Notes under the pieces: generated by a model | What the model saw: the letters and a program-made list of their open reading frames with translations, nothing else | The model's database searches: none | Told to the model about the DNA's origin: nothing | Part shown: one piece after another, positions 8,897 through 17,369 of the stretch | Layout: the number at the start of each line of letters is the position of its first letter | Position numbering within the stretch: the stretch's first letter is position 1 | Program-made: the position numbers and the translations under genes | Assembly: GCA_025462645.1 (NCBI GenBank) | Contig: JAOAPB010000008.1 | Span: 1-49,107, forward strand | Direction of reading: 5' to 3' | From: Edaphobacter sp. | Lineage (GTDB): Bacteria > Acidobacteriota > Terriglobia > Terriglobales > Acidobacteriaceae | DNA length: 49,107 nt

Positions 8897-10194
8897 GGAG
8901 CATTACTCCCGATTGGTCGGCCGCCCGAAATCGGCTGCTTCGAAATCATGACCTGCGCTTTGTCCTGCAGCTTGTCGAAGCTGCTGTCCGCAACCACATC
9001 CCCGGGATTGATTCCCGTCACCTCCGTGTTGTCCCCCTCCGTCACACCCGGTTTAACGCTCCGCATATGCGCCGTGTCGTCCTGAATCACATAGACAAAC
9101 GAAGCCGTCCCGTTATGCTGGATCGCCGAAGAGGGAACAATCGTCACTCCCTGCAGCGTATTCACCAGCAGCCGCGTATTCACGAACTCATTCGGAAAAA
9201 GCGCAGCGTCCTTGTTGTCGAACGAAGCTCGCGCCTTTACCGTCCCGGTTGTCGTGTCGATCTGGTTGTCCAGCGTCAGCAGGGTTCCGTTCGCAATCTG
9301 TTTCAGCGCTCCCCGGTCCAGAGCCAGAACAGGAAGTTTCGCGTTCTGTCGCAATCGCGGCTGAACCTGCCCCAGGGTGTCCTCGGGAATAGTGAAGATC
9401 ACCGTAATTGGCTGCAGTTGCGTAATCACCGCCAGCGTCACCGTTCCCGACGCCTGCACCACATTGCCCGGATCGACCAGGCGCAATCCCACTCTGCCGG
9501 AGATCGGAGCCGTAATGTGACAGTACCCAAGCTGTACCTGGTCGAACGCAACTGTCCCCTGGTCGTTTTTCACCGTGCCTGCATCCTGCAGCACAATCTT
9601 CTCCTGGTCGTCCAGTTGTTGCCTCGGGATTGCGTTCCGCGCCCACGCATCGCGGTAACGATCGCGATCCATCGCCGCCTGTGCCAGGATCGCTTCGTCC
9701 CGCTCTAACGCTCCCTGTGCCTGCAGCAGCGTCGCCTGGAACGGCCGCGGGTCAATATCGATCAGAGGAGCGCCATTGTTTACGATCTGCCCTTCCTTGA
9801 AGTGCACCGCGATCACCGGCCCCGTAACCTGGCTGGTGATCGAAGCCGTGTACACCGGAGTTACCGTTCCAATCGCATCCAGATAGACGCCGATGTCTCC
9901 CTTCGTTGCCGTTGCCGTCGTCAGCATCACCGGCCCTCCAGGGGCGCCGTGCCGTCCACCGCCGGCACCCTTCGTCGTCTCATCGTGGTGCCGCAAAACC
10001 AGCAGAAATCCCACCGCAAAGATCAGCAGCAGAACAATCCACACAATGACCCGCACAATCTTGCTGCGAGGCAATGTTGGAGAGGGGGCAGGAAGTTGAT
10101 GGTCCGGCCCAATAGTTGAATGTTCCTTGGAATCGGCTGGCAATATGTCTCCCTTTGTCCCAACACTGCTCAGTTTCTTATCATTGCCCCTCAT
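8893..10194 (-). CDS. mdtA: RND efflux periplasmic adaptor (MdtA/HlyD family)
   Basis: Membrane fusion protein bridging the RND pump and the outer-membrane channel. With the ATG at 10194 it is 433 residues: a polar cytoplasmic leader, one membrane anchor (IVRVIVWIVLLLIFAVGFLL, about residues 46-68), a Gly-rich linker, the lipoyl half-motifs (VTPVYTASITSQVTGPVIAV and LGYCHITAPISGRVGLRLVD), an alpha-hairpin at about 150-200, and a beta-barrel domain ending in VPSSAIQHNGTASFVYVI. It is first of the four pump genes and overlaps the next by 4 nt. A GTG at 10221 is an alternative start; neither site has a strong Shine-Dalgarno, so the exact N-terminus is uncertain. No regulator gene sits beside the operon. 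Confidence 0.9.
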   Translation of the reverse strand: MRGNDKKLSSVGTKGDILPADSKEHSTIGPDHQLPAPSPTLPRSKIVRVIVWIVLLLIFAVGFLLVLRHHDETTKGAGGGRHGAPGGPVMLTTATATKGDIGVYLDAIGTVTPVYTASITSQVTGPVIAVHFKEGQIVNNGAPLIDIDPRPFQATLLQAQGALERDEAILAQAAMDRDRYRDAWARNAIPRQQLDDQEKIVLQDAGTVKNDQGTVAFDQVQLGYCHITAPISGRVGLRLVDPGNVVQASGTVTLAVITQLQPITVIFTIPEDTLGQVQPRLRQNAKLPVLALDRGALKQIANGTLLTLDNQIDTTTGTVKARASFDNKDAALFPNEFVNTRLLVNTLQGVTIVPSSAIQHNGTASFVYVIQDDTAHMRSVKPGVTEGDNTEVTGINPGDVVADSSFDKLQDKAQVMISKQPISGGRPIGSNAP

Positions 10195-10258
10195 AGCGAT
10201 CACTCTGAATGCCGTACACACAGCTCCAGGATGGGGCTCCTGAGATCAGAACAGTCGA

Positions 10259-10693
10259 CTAGTTAGAGGAGCGATAAGCCGGTACGTGGAGAGTCTTTCC
10301 GGATTCCAGACTCGCATCATATTTTTTTAAGTAACCTGTATCCACGAGAGTGCGGCTGTATTTATCCCCCGTATCGAGGATTCTCATTAGGAAGTAACGA
10401 CCTCCATATTGAGTGAAGATGAGTTCGGTTGTTTTGGAGGGTTGCTGGGCCTGAACGTTTCGGATCTCAAGCAACGCTGAAGCTCGGCCATCTGCGCTCT
10501 GGACTTCCATTGTGCTGATCTCAGAAATCTCAGTCACATGAAATGTGTATTTGCCCGCGGGGAATTTCGCAACACCCGCATGAAAGGGAAACGGGATGTC
10601 GGCCTCAATTTGGTCGACTTGTTGGGCGTAGGCGGGGCTACCTGCGAGAAGACAGCCTAAAACCACGACGAAAGATGCCAGATATGTTTTCAA
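10259..10693 (-). CDS. Small secreted protein, unknown function
   Basis: A 144-residue protein with a clear signal peptide (MKTYLASFVVVLGCLLAGSP, cleavage after AYA about residue 23) and a mature domain predicted to be beta-rich, with the phrase DIPFPFHAGVAKFPAGKYTF. Proteins of this type, with an early F-x-F-x-A-G-x-x-x-P-A-G-x-Y motif, are numerous in acidobacteria and have no assigned role. It starts with TTG preceded by GGGGAGG and a 4-nt spacer. It ends 64 nt upstream of the efflux adaptor on the same strand with no terminator I can see between, so it may be the first gene of that transcript. That link is an inference from spacing only. Confidence 0.75.
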   Translation of the reverse strand: MKTYLASFVVVLGCLLAGSPAYAQQVDQIEADIPFPFHAGVAKFPAGKYTFHVTEISEISTMEVQSADGRASALLEIRNVQAQQPSKTTELIFTQYGGRYFLMRILDTGDKYSRTLVDTGYLKKYDASLESGKTLHVPAYRSSN

Positions 10694-11281
10694 GATGCCT
10701 CCCCTGTCCCGCGGCCAACATTTCTAACTGAGGCCGCCAACGACACCTTGGAAGAAGCAAGTTGCATTCCAATTATTTCCACGAGTAAACATCGGAAATG
10801 AGCGATTTGAGAATGAGGTCTGTCTATTTCGATGTCGACTGACCGTCGATTGTGTCGATTGGCCGACACCACCTACCTCTAACAAAAGAGCCATTGGCTT
10901 TCTGCTGATAACGTTCCTGGCCTCTTGCAGAGTACTTTGGCCGCTAGGACCCTTCGAGACTTAGTAATGGTACGGAATACGCGGTCTGCGTTCTCATTCT
11001 CTTGTTCTCCATGAGCGTCGGCGCTACTGTCCGGGTATACTCCATCACGCGTTGGACAACTCTGAAATCCGCCCCATTAGAGCTGCTGCTTTCTTCATGG
11101 TGCCGCCCCCGCGAGCTTACTGAACCCAAAGGGTATTCGCGCCAATGTCCAATGGACACTGGCGCGAATAGAAGGTAAAGATGCCTACTCGACTCAATAG
11201 TATCGGTGCAGGGTCGAAGTTTTTCAACGCTATCTACTTCTGTCTAAGAGTGCGCAGTTCTCCAAATCCCCTTTACTTCGT
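10694..11281. other. Intergenic stretch without a supported gene
   Basis: About 590 nt between the small secreted protein and the TonB receptor. Short frames here (for example minus 11159-10944) have no ribosome binding site, no recognisable domain and composition unlike protein. The one clear structure is the long inverted repeat at 11134-11170, listed separately. The promoter of the secreted-protein/efflux transcript should lie in the first part of this stretch, but I cannot point to convincing -35/-10 boxes. Confidence 0.5.
11134..11170. repeat. 37-nt near-perfect inverted repeat
   Basis: Two 17-nt arms (TATTCGCGCCAATGTCC at 11134-11150 and GGACACTGGCGCGAATA at 11154-11170) are reverse complements with one mismatch around a 3-nt loop (AAT). 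No run of T follows on either strand, so it is not a standard intrinsic terminator. It lies about 110 nt beyond the stop codon of the TonB receptor gene. It could be a cruciform or RNA-stabilising element, a REP-like unit, or an operator. Confidence 0.75.
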
Positions 11282-14083
11282 CTATTTCTCCCGCGATGGC
11301 GACCACCGCAGCCCACCCCCAAACGTCTGCTTATAGAACTCACGTTGGATCGGATAGATCGTGCTGCCCTGGTAGAATCCGAACACCTCATTGTTCAGGT
11401 TCAGCGCATAGGCTACAGCGGTGAATCCCTTCGGCAGCTTGTAAGTCCCTTGAAGATCGACCTGCAGATGAGAGTAGAGGTACAGGTCGCCGTTCGGTCC
11501 CTTGATTCCACCTCCGCTGCCGCTCGTCGGGTCAAACGTGCCTGCATTGCCGTCTTTGTAGTTGTAGGCAAAGATATTTGCCGCGTTATAGCTCAGCCCC
11601 AGCCGTACCGACAGATTTCGCTTGTCATAGGTTGGGCTGATGTTCCATGTATGCGGAGCCTGCCGCAGAAGGTCTGGCTTATCGCTCCTTGCGATGCCAG
11701 ATGGAGAACCATCCGGATTAAGCAGCCCGGGAAACGTCAGTTGCGAGGCACTATAACCGTAGTTCGCCGACAATCCCGTTCCATTCAGCAATCCAGGCAG
11801 GTAAGTGAAATGTTGTTGGAAAGCGATCTCGAATCCATACACATAGGCGCTTCCGGCATTTTGCGGCTGTGTCTGGATCGTTCCATCCGCCAGCGTCGTA
11901 TTCAGAGGAATGATCGGATCGGACAGTCGCTTGTAGAAAATGCCCGCCTGTAGCAGTCCTACCGGGTTCAAGCTACGCTCATACAATAGATCGACGTTGT
12001 CGGCATGCTCCGCCTTCAGGTTGGGATTGCCGATGCCCGAGGTCGTCCTCACCCCACCCGGCGAGATTGTCGCAAACGAAACCAGGTCGGAGAAATTCGG
12101 GCGTGACACGCCGCGTCCGTACACCAGCCGCAGACCACTGGAAGGTGTAAACGAATAGCGCACGGATGCGCTGGGCAGCACATCCAGATATGACCCGTTC
12201 TTCGCCACCGGAGGCCCATTCGGAACAGTGTTGCCATTATCGCTCTCGCTCGTATTCTCGAACCGCAGACCGGCCACAATCCTGAACTTGTTCACGTCGA
12301 TCGTGTTCATGACATACCCGGCCGAGACCTTCTCAATCAGGTTGAAGTTGTTCGTCTGAACGTTCGGATTGGCCGGATCGGCACTCACCGCCGCAAACGC
12401 CTTCACTTTGTCATAGTCCACCGTCGGCCCGAACTTATACGTGCCTCCGTAATAGTTCGGGTCCGTAAACCCTCCCAGGAAGTTCGTCATCGCCAGCGAT
12501 GCATCACCTTTATTCGCTGTCGGAACCGTAAAGGTTTGGTCCTGGTTGGCGAACTTGTGGGCGTTCCGGAAACGTCCTCCGAACTCGAAGGTGCTCGCAT
12601 GCCCGCCGACCGTGTAGCTGGTCGCCAGTGATGCGCCAAACCCAAGGTCCACCTCGGGGTTGTAATAGTGATTTACACTCTGCCCTGTATAGAAGAGCTG
12701 CGTGGGATCGAAGACGTTGACGCCATTCTGTGCCGTCAACTTCGGAGTTAACGGGTTGCTCGTGTCGAGCGAATACTGTATCCCGTCAAGCGGGCCACCC
12801 TTCAACGGTTTGAAACTCGCGTCCGAGTACCCATTATCGCGTGTCCTGCCAATGGAACTCTCCACATCCCATGCCAGCAGTGAGCGCGAGATCACATGCC
12901 GTCCGCCCAACTGCAGGCTTCCGAGGTCCTGTACGGGACGCCGGATCTCCGCCCCGAACTTAACCGATCCGCTGCCGTCAGGCTGCCCGGCCGCAGTCAA
13001 TCCCGTGCTCAGGTTATAGTCCCAGCGATTGCCGTAGTTATGAAAGAGTGAATACAGCCCCTTCAGATAGAGATTCGAAGTCTCATTGATCCGGTAGTCC
13101 ACCGTACCCGCAAATCCGAGCCTTGAGCGGTAATACTGGTAGTCTCGCTGGTCATATCCGCCCAGCAGCACCGGCCCCGGCTCCAGGTCATTGATTCCCC
13201 GGCCATTCCAGTCATAGGACCCGCCGAACAGCACTCCCAGCTTGTTTCCTTCCAGGAACCGCTTCCCAAGCGTCCCATCGAACTGGTATGCCGGTCGCCC
13301 TCCAATAATCGGCGTATACCCGCCCGTCGACTCCAGCGTCACGGTCGGCCTATCGCCTGCGCTCTTCGTGCGCAGATCCACTGAGCCGCCAATGCCGTCC
13401 CCGGGCATATTCGCCTGTAGCGTCTTGTTGATCTGAACCGACTCGACCAGGTCTGCCGGAATAATGTCCAGTTTGATCTGCCGGACCGGCTCCGCCGAAG
13501 CGATATTCACTCCATCGATCGTCGTATTCGTTAGCCGGGGCTCTGTGCCGCGCACCTGCACATACTTCCCCTCGCCCTCGTCGCGCTCCAGCGTCACACT
13601 CGGCAGACGTCCAATCGCATCAGCCACATTTGCATTCGGCAGGCTCTTGATCACATCGGCAGGCAGCACATTGATGATGTTGTCCGCATTGAACGTCCGG
13701 TTGATCGCCTCGATCTCACCGCCCTCACGGCCCGCGTACACCTGCACCTTCTCGCTGCCTGAGGCCACGCTCAGCGACGCATCCAACCGCGCCGACTGGC
13801 CCACTGCTACCGTCACCTTTTTCCTGAACGTACTGAATCCTGCATACGAGATCGTCACGTCGTAGTCACCCGCACTCAGGGCATTCAACGTAAATTGCCC
13901 CTGCGCATCCGAGAGTGCCGACGATCCACCCGGCTCCGCCACAACCTTCGCTCCTTGCAACGCCCGGTCCTGCGCATCCATGACTGTGCCCGAAAGTGAA
14001 CCTTTGCCCGTCTGCGCCCATCCCGGCACCGCACCTGAAAGTAGGAATACAAACATGACAACCGCAAATTGTTTTAAAGACAT
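11282..14083 (-). CDS. TonB-dependent receptor with carboxypeptidase-regulatory N-terminal domain
   Basis: A 933-residue outer-membrane receptor for energy-driven import. The order is signal peptide (MSLKQFAVVMFVFLLSGAVP, cut after GWA), an Ig-like carboxypeptidase-regulatory domain at about 25-110 (GKGSLSGTVMDAQDRALQGA), a plug at about 125-235 (LPNANVADAIGRLPSVTLER; VQVRGTEPRLTNTTIDGVNI), and a 22-strand barrel. The plug wording closely resembles the TonB-Xanth-Caul group, many of which take up plant-derived carbohydrates; this substrate idea is inference. The start at 14083 is preferred over 14095 because TGGAG precedes it by 6 nt. It stands alone, so partners are not shown. Upstream, two TTAAGCTT direct repeats 11 bp apart (14260-14278) could be part of its control region. 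Confidence 0.9.
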   Translation of the reverse strand: MSLKQFAVVMFVFLLSGAVPGWAQTGKGSLSGTVMDAQDRALQGAKVVAEPGGSSALSDAQGQFTLNALSAGDYDVTISYAGFSTFRKKVTVAVGQSARLDASLSVASGSEKVQVYAGREGGEIEAINRTFNADNIINVLPADVIKSLPNANVADAIGRLPSVTLERDEGEGKYVQVRGTEPRLTNTTIDGVNIASAEPVRQIKLDIIPADLVESVQINKTLQANMPGDGIGGSVDLRTKSAGDRPTVTLESTGGYTPIIGGRPAYQFDGTLGKRFLEGNKLGVLFGGSYDWNGRGINDLEPGPVLLGGYDQRDYQYYRSRLGFAGTVDYRINETSNLYLKGLYSLFHNYGNRWDYNLSTGLTAAGQPDGSGSVKFGAEIRRPVQDLGSLQLGGRHVISRSLLAWDVESSIGRTRDNGYSDASFKPLKGGPLDGIQYSLDTSNPLTPKLTAQNGVNVFDPTQLFYTGQSVNHYYNPEVDLGFGASLATSYTVGGHASTFEFGGRFRNAHKFANQDQTFTVPTANKGDASLAMTNFLGGFTDPNYYGGTYKFGPTVDYDKVKAFAAVSADPANPNVQTNNFNLIEKVSAGYVMNTIDVNKFRIVAGLRFENTSESDNGNTVPNGPPVAKNGSYLDVLPSASVRYSFTPSSGLRLVYGRGVSRPNFSDLVSFATISPGGVRTTSGIGNPNLKAEHADNVDLLYERSLNPVGLLQAGIFYKRLSDPIIPLNTTLADGTIQTQPQNAGSAYVYGFEIAFQQHFTYLPGLLNGTGLSANYGYSASQLTFPGLLNPDGSPSGIARSDKPDLLRQAPHTWNISPTYDKRNLSVRLGLSYNAANIFAYNYKDGNAGTFDPTSGSGGGIKGPNGDLYLYSHLQVDLQGTYKLPKGFTAVAYALNLNNEVFGFYQGSTIYPIQREFYKQTFGGGLRWSPSREK

Positions 14084-14259
14084 AGTTGGCTCCATTGCTT
14101 TTTGAATGGTTGGAAGAACTGCATCCTAAGGATGTGCTAGCCGGGCTAATCAGCCATACTTTTGGCTTGTAACCACGAAGCACTTGAGGACTTCCCCCAA
14201 CCTTAGACACCCACCCTTGCGGTCATATGAATATCCCGTGACAAACCCATAAACCGTTC

Positions 14260-14278
14260 TTAAGCTTGATTTAAGCTT
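14260..14278 (-). promoter_or_regulatory. Possible operator: paired TTAAGCTT repeats
   Basis: TTAAGCTT occurs at 14260-14267 and again at 14271-14278, spaced 11 bp or about one helical turn, each containing the palindrome AAGCTT. The site lies some 180 nt upstream of the TonB receptor start. The spacing suits a dimeric regulator binding one face of the helix, but there is no further support, and no good -35/-10 pair could be placed with confidence. Confidence 0.25.
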
Positions 14279-14375
14279 CGAATGTCAGACCCTTGTCAGT
14301 TCGCTGAGAATGCGAGTTGCGAGCTCTTTCCTTTTTTCAACACATCTATACCTGTTTGAAGGAAACGAAGATGAA

Positions 14376-14519
14376 CCCGGGTTTGTCGATCGACTTCGTG
14401 TGGAAGCAGCACGGCCGATGATCGACAGCTCTGACGTGGGCCTGGAGGAAATTGCTGACCCCTGTGGATTCCAGAATGCGGACTCGATGCGACGCATCTC
14501 CTCAGAGCGCTTAGAGTGA
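14376..14519 (+). pseudogene. Remnant of GlxA/AraC-type transcriptional regulator (HTH part)
   Basis: The plus frame reads PGFVDRLRVEAARPMIDSSD, then VGLEEIADPCGFQNADSMRR. This is the typical second helix-turn-helix region of GlxA-family AraC regulators, where the usual wording is close to FVDRLRVEAARRLLE-S-D-x-x-LEEIA-x-x-CGF-x-x-ADSMRR. The frame ends a few residues later without the final conserved segment, and no sensor domain precedes it: the upstream 22 residues do not resemble the family, and no intact regulator lies nearby. It is therefore a decayed fragment. Substitutions at normally conserved positions (Arg-Pro for Arg-Arg/Leu, Asp-Pro in the turn) fit decay. Confidence 0.6.
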
Positions 14520-14906
14520 CCACAGGCAACTATAGCCGTCGATTCAACCGCAAAGTACAACTGATACAAGCGAGCCAGCACTGGTGACAATCAGTTCGAT
14601 ACGACCTTCCGCGGTGCAGAGAACAGGTAGACGAGCCCCTTCGAATCCATGTACTGGGTTACTCCGGACGTTGTGTGGAGAGCGATTGAGTGCCACGCGA
14701 TCTGTGTATCTGATCCTCAGAAACGAGCGCCTGAAAGGCGTAGGGAACTCAGAAGCAATCTGCACGAAAAACGACGCATAACGGCCTTGGGGACCGAAAG
14801 CCTTCATCTGACAGCGCAAGTAGCTGGAAGCCAGTCAACCTCTCACGTACTATCGCATCCAATTTATTTCGACGGTAAATCTATCGAATGAGAATTATGG
14901 AGGAAT
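14520..14906. other. Intergenic, upstream of the cold-shock gene
   Basis: Several short frames cross this stretch on both strands but none shows a domain or a ribosome binding site. The last part (about 14840-14906) is A/T-rich and probably holds the promoter and 5' leader of the cold-shock gene; such leaders often fold into temperature-responsive structures, but I cannot identify one here. Confidence 0.4.
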
Positions 14907-15155
14907 ATGGCACAGTTCACAGGTAAAGTAGCTTGGTTCAACAATGCTAAGGGTTTTGGCTTTCTCACACGCGAGGGCGGACAGGACGTCTTTTGTCATT
15001 ACAGCGCGATAGGGATGATTGGTTATAAGACCATGAAAGAGGGTGAGGTTGTCGACTTTGACATTGTCCAAGGAGAAAAAGGACCTCAGGCCGCTAATGT
15101 CGTGCGCGCGTCCCAGTCAGCTTCAACGACTCTAGACACGAAGATTGCAGCCTAG
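14907..15155 (+). CDS. Cold-shock protein (CspA family)
   Basis: An 82-residue single OB-fold protein that binds single-stranded RNA/DNA and acts as an RNA chaperone. RNP1 is visible as NAKGFGFL (about 13-20) and RNP2 as DVFCHYSAI (about 27-35), after the usual GKVAWFN opening. The core ends at GPQAANVV; the last ~15 residues form a Ser/Thr-rich tail beyond the normal ~67-70-residue core. GGAGG precedes the ATG with a 5-nt spacer. The gene is monocistronic: about 90 nt after its stop a dispersed repeat begins, whose GC-rich hairpin could incidentally end transcription. Confidence 0.93.
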   Translation: MAQFTGKVAWFNNAKGFGFLTREGGQDVFCHYSAIGMIGYKTMKEGEVVDFDIVQGEKGPQAANVVRASQSASTTLDTKIAA

Positions 15156-15247
15156 TTCGTCATATATTGGTGCGGCGGAGTTCTGCTTCGCCTAAGCGGT
15201 TGCATGGATTTTTGTTGCCTTAAATAATTCTAAGTCGTCCTTCTCTG

Positions 15248-15693
15248 CCTAGAGGCTGGTTATGAATTTGCGAACTGGCTTGCGCCTCAACCATTGTGCC
15301 TTTTGCTGTTGACGGCAGTTGTTGTCCTCTGCCCCTGAGCCCCGCTCCCTGTTTTTCCTGTCAAGCCCCTACAGCCGAAACTAAGACGCATCTCCAAACG
15401 CAAATCCAACAAAAACAAGAGCTTATCCTCAGAAAATAGTCTTCCGCAAAGTGGCATAGTAGTTTTACTCAATCGGCTATAGTTAATACAGAGTCAGAAA
15501 AAGCCCCGGTTAACACCGGGGCTTCTCTCGTCAAGGGCAATAAACCTTTTAGAAAGACGACTTTAGTCGTAAACCATTTAGAATGACGAATTTGCAGCGA
15601 TAGATTCGTATAAGTCGCTGAATTCAGACGACTTGCATCCAAAGTACCCCCCGGGGGGGAGGGGTCCTAAGGGAAGCAGTGATCGTAGTTCAT
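15248..15693 (-). repeat. Structured MITE-like dispersed repeat, copy 1
   Basis: One of three related ~450-bp units in the window. This copy starts at CCTAGAGGCTGGTTATGAA (15248) and ends at GTAGTTCAT (15693), where the outer part of the second inverted end is missing. Internal landmarks shared with the other copies: a strong hairpin AAGCCCCGG/CCGGGGCTT (15501-15509 with 15516-15524), a second hairpin CAGCGA/TCGCTG (15595-15600 with 15615-15620), and a CCCCCCGGGGGG tract near 15650. No transposase is encoded. A ~60-codon frame crosses it but changes at all codon positions, and is frame-shifted, between copies, so I treat the unit as non-coding. Strand is arbitrary: copies 1 and 2 share an orientation, called minus, opposite to copy 3. 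Confidence 0.85.
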
Positions 15694-15772
15694 CACTCGA
15701 ACTGAAGGATGCTTTGCAGACCCACCTTCAGGAAACCCATTCTGCGTGGAGCCTCTCAATTATAAAAAATGA

Positions 15773-17119
15773 TTATTGCCGTACCGCAATGCCGGCAGAT
15801 TCAGGTTCGATCGAGTTTTCGATCGCTGGTGATGTATGGGTAAGCCTGGAGTTCTCACGCCACCAATGAAAGGACGAAAGCACCCCTTTATCGACAGGGT
15901 GTCCCTGAGCAAGTTGTTGCACCAACGTTGCGACCGGTGTAGGTACAGGAGTGCCGCTCGATAGATCGAATACTCCAGGCTCATATACCCCGCTATTGCT
16001 GGTGCACAGATTGCACCAATCATAAAGGCCTAGCAACCCCCATGCAGTCACAGCCCGTACATTTACTCCTGCATCAAAAGCTTGTTGTGCCTCATGCCAC
16101 GTCTGCGCCAGCCAACGGACCTGCTGATCCGGCTCACAGCCCAGATGCGCTTCAGTGATTGCGACAGGTAGTTGGTATCGGTCCCACGCCTGCGTGAGCA
16201 ACGCACCCACGCCTACGATTCCCTCTGGACGGATCCGAACTGCATCAATGTCAACAAGTGGTTCAGTGCCCAAATCTCCTCCCCTGAAATGATTTGGGTA
16301 AAGGTGTACACGGTGATCCAGAAAACGATCACTTGTGACGTAGTAGTTGAGACCAATAACAGAAGGTGGACAGGGCCTCTCTGTGAACCACAGAATCTCT
16401 CTCTCCTCCAGACCATAGTCCAGTAGAAATTGGAAGAGTGGATGATTGCGCGTGACGCTGCCACAGAGAAGGTCTAAGCCCAACCAGCGGCGGTGTTCGC
16501 GTTCCATCCGGTAGGGCTCCAGTGGCTGGGTCGAGAATGTTGAGCCGCCATCCTCTGTATGGATCAGCCGTGCCTCAGGCTGAACGGAGCGTATCGCTTG
16601 CATTGAGAGGACGATGGCTTTGATCTGATGAAAGAGAGCCCGGACATAGCTGCGCATATTGCGATGGTGCGGAAACCAATGGCCGTAAAGGCATGCAAAG
16701 CGGCCTGTTGTCTGAGGCTCATTGATAGGTGTGTAGTCAAGAACCCACGGGTACCTCTTCGTCACCTGAAGGGCGAACGCAGCAAACTTCTCAGGGAATT
16801 CCTTATCAAGCAGACTTGTTGAAGGTGGTCCGCTGCCGTGATGGAGCATACCGACAATCGGGCGCAAGCCGAACTGTTCCATGGCCTGAAGAGTACAGTC
16901 CGCGCAACTCCAACAATTCGTCCTCTCAAAATGCTCCCAGTGCACTGCTGTACGTAAAGTCTGCAGGCCCAAGCCAGCGAACATTTGCATATCTTCATGC
17001 ACTCGTTCTCGGTGTCCAGAGCGGGAGTACTGGTCATGAAATGTCGCGCCGACGCGATTGATCGTGCATTCGACGCCTGCCCATAGCTCCATAGGCGACC
17101 GCAAATTCAATAGACTCAT
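15773..17119 (-). CDS. GH1-like glycoside hydrolase
   Basis: A 448-residue protein with a TIM-barrel layout of family 1 glycosidases (beta-glucosidase type). It begins ELWAGVECTINRVG, and the acid/base Glu is in YTPINEPQTTGRFA (about Glu134). The nucleophile candidate is Glu323 in LPVAITEAHLG. It has no signal peptide, so it probably acts in the cytoplasm. Similar GH1-like modules are often found in polysaccharide or sugar-nucleotide loci, sometimes fused to an RmlD-like domain that is absent here. The ATG at 17119 abuts a GAGGAG sequence with only ~2 nt spacing; a Met at residue 10 is an alternative. It is divergent from the glycosyltransferase-mutase fusion, with 250 nt between them for promoters. 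The C-terminal ~40 residues are low in conservation-like features. Confidence 0.8.
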   Translation of the reverse strand: MSLLNLRSPMELWAGVECTINRVGATFHDQYSRSGHRERVHEDMQMFAGLGLQTLRTAVHWEHFERTNCWSCADCTLQAMEQFGLRPIVGMLHHGSGPPSTSLLDKEFPEKFAAFALQVTKRYPWVLDYTPINEPQTTGRFACLYGHWFPHHRNMRSYVRALFHQIKAIVLSMQAIRSVQPEARLIHTEDGGSTFSTQPLEPYRMEREHRRWLGLDLLCGSVTRNHPLFQFLLDYGLEEREILWFTERPCPPSVIGLNYYVTSDRFLDHRVHLYPNHFRGGDLGTEPLVDIDAVRIRPEGIVGVGALLTQAWDRYQLPVAITEAHLGCEPDQQVRWLAQTWHEAQQAFDAGVNVRAVTAWGLLGLYDWCNLCTSNSGVYEPGVFDLSSGTPVPTPVATLVQQLAQGHPVDKGVLSSFHWWRENSRLTHTSPAIENSIEPESAGIAVRQ

Positions 17120-17369
17120 CTCCTCTGCAACAAAGTTTTACAACGGCAGGTCTATGTGATCTAGGAATGTTGTGATCATCTTTTGGTTGCAAACGATATT
17201 GCAGCAATAGGCACTCTTCCGTGACTAACCATCCACAAAAACCCTGTCACATCGCGCAAGCCAAATAAAGCATCACAAGGATCTGTGAGTGTCCCAAGCG
17301 TTCACGGACGAGAGAAAGGCCCACATCTGACGGTCACGTGGGCACGATCTTGACTAATAGAGGTCTTCA

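Noticed and set aside
10944..11159. 72-codon minus frame upstream of the secreted protein
   Set aside because: No ribosome site, no domain, and it runs into the 37-nt palindrome at its start.
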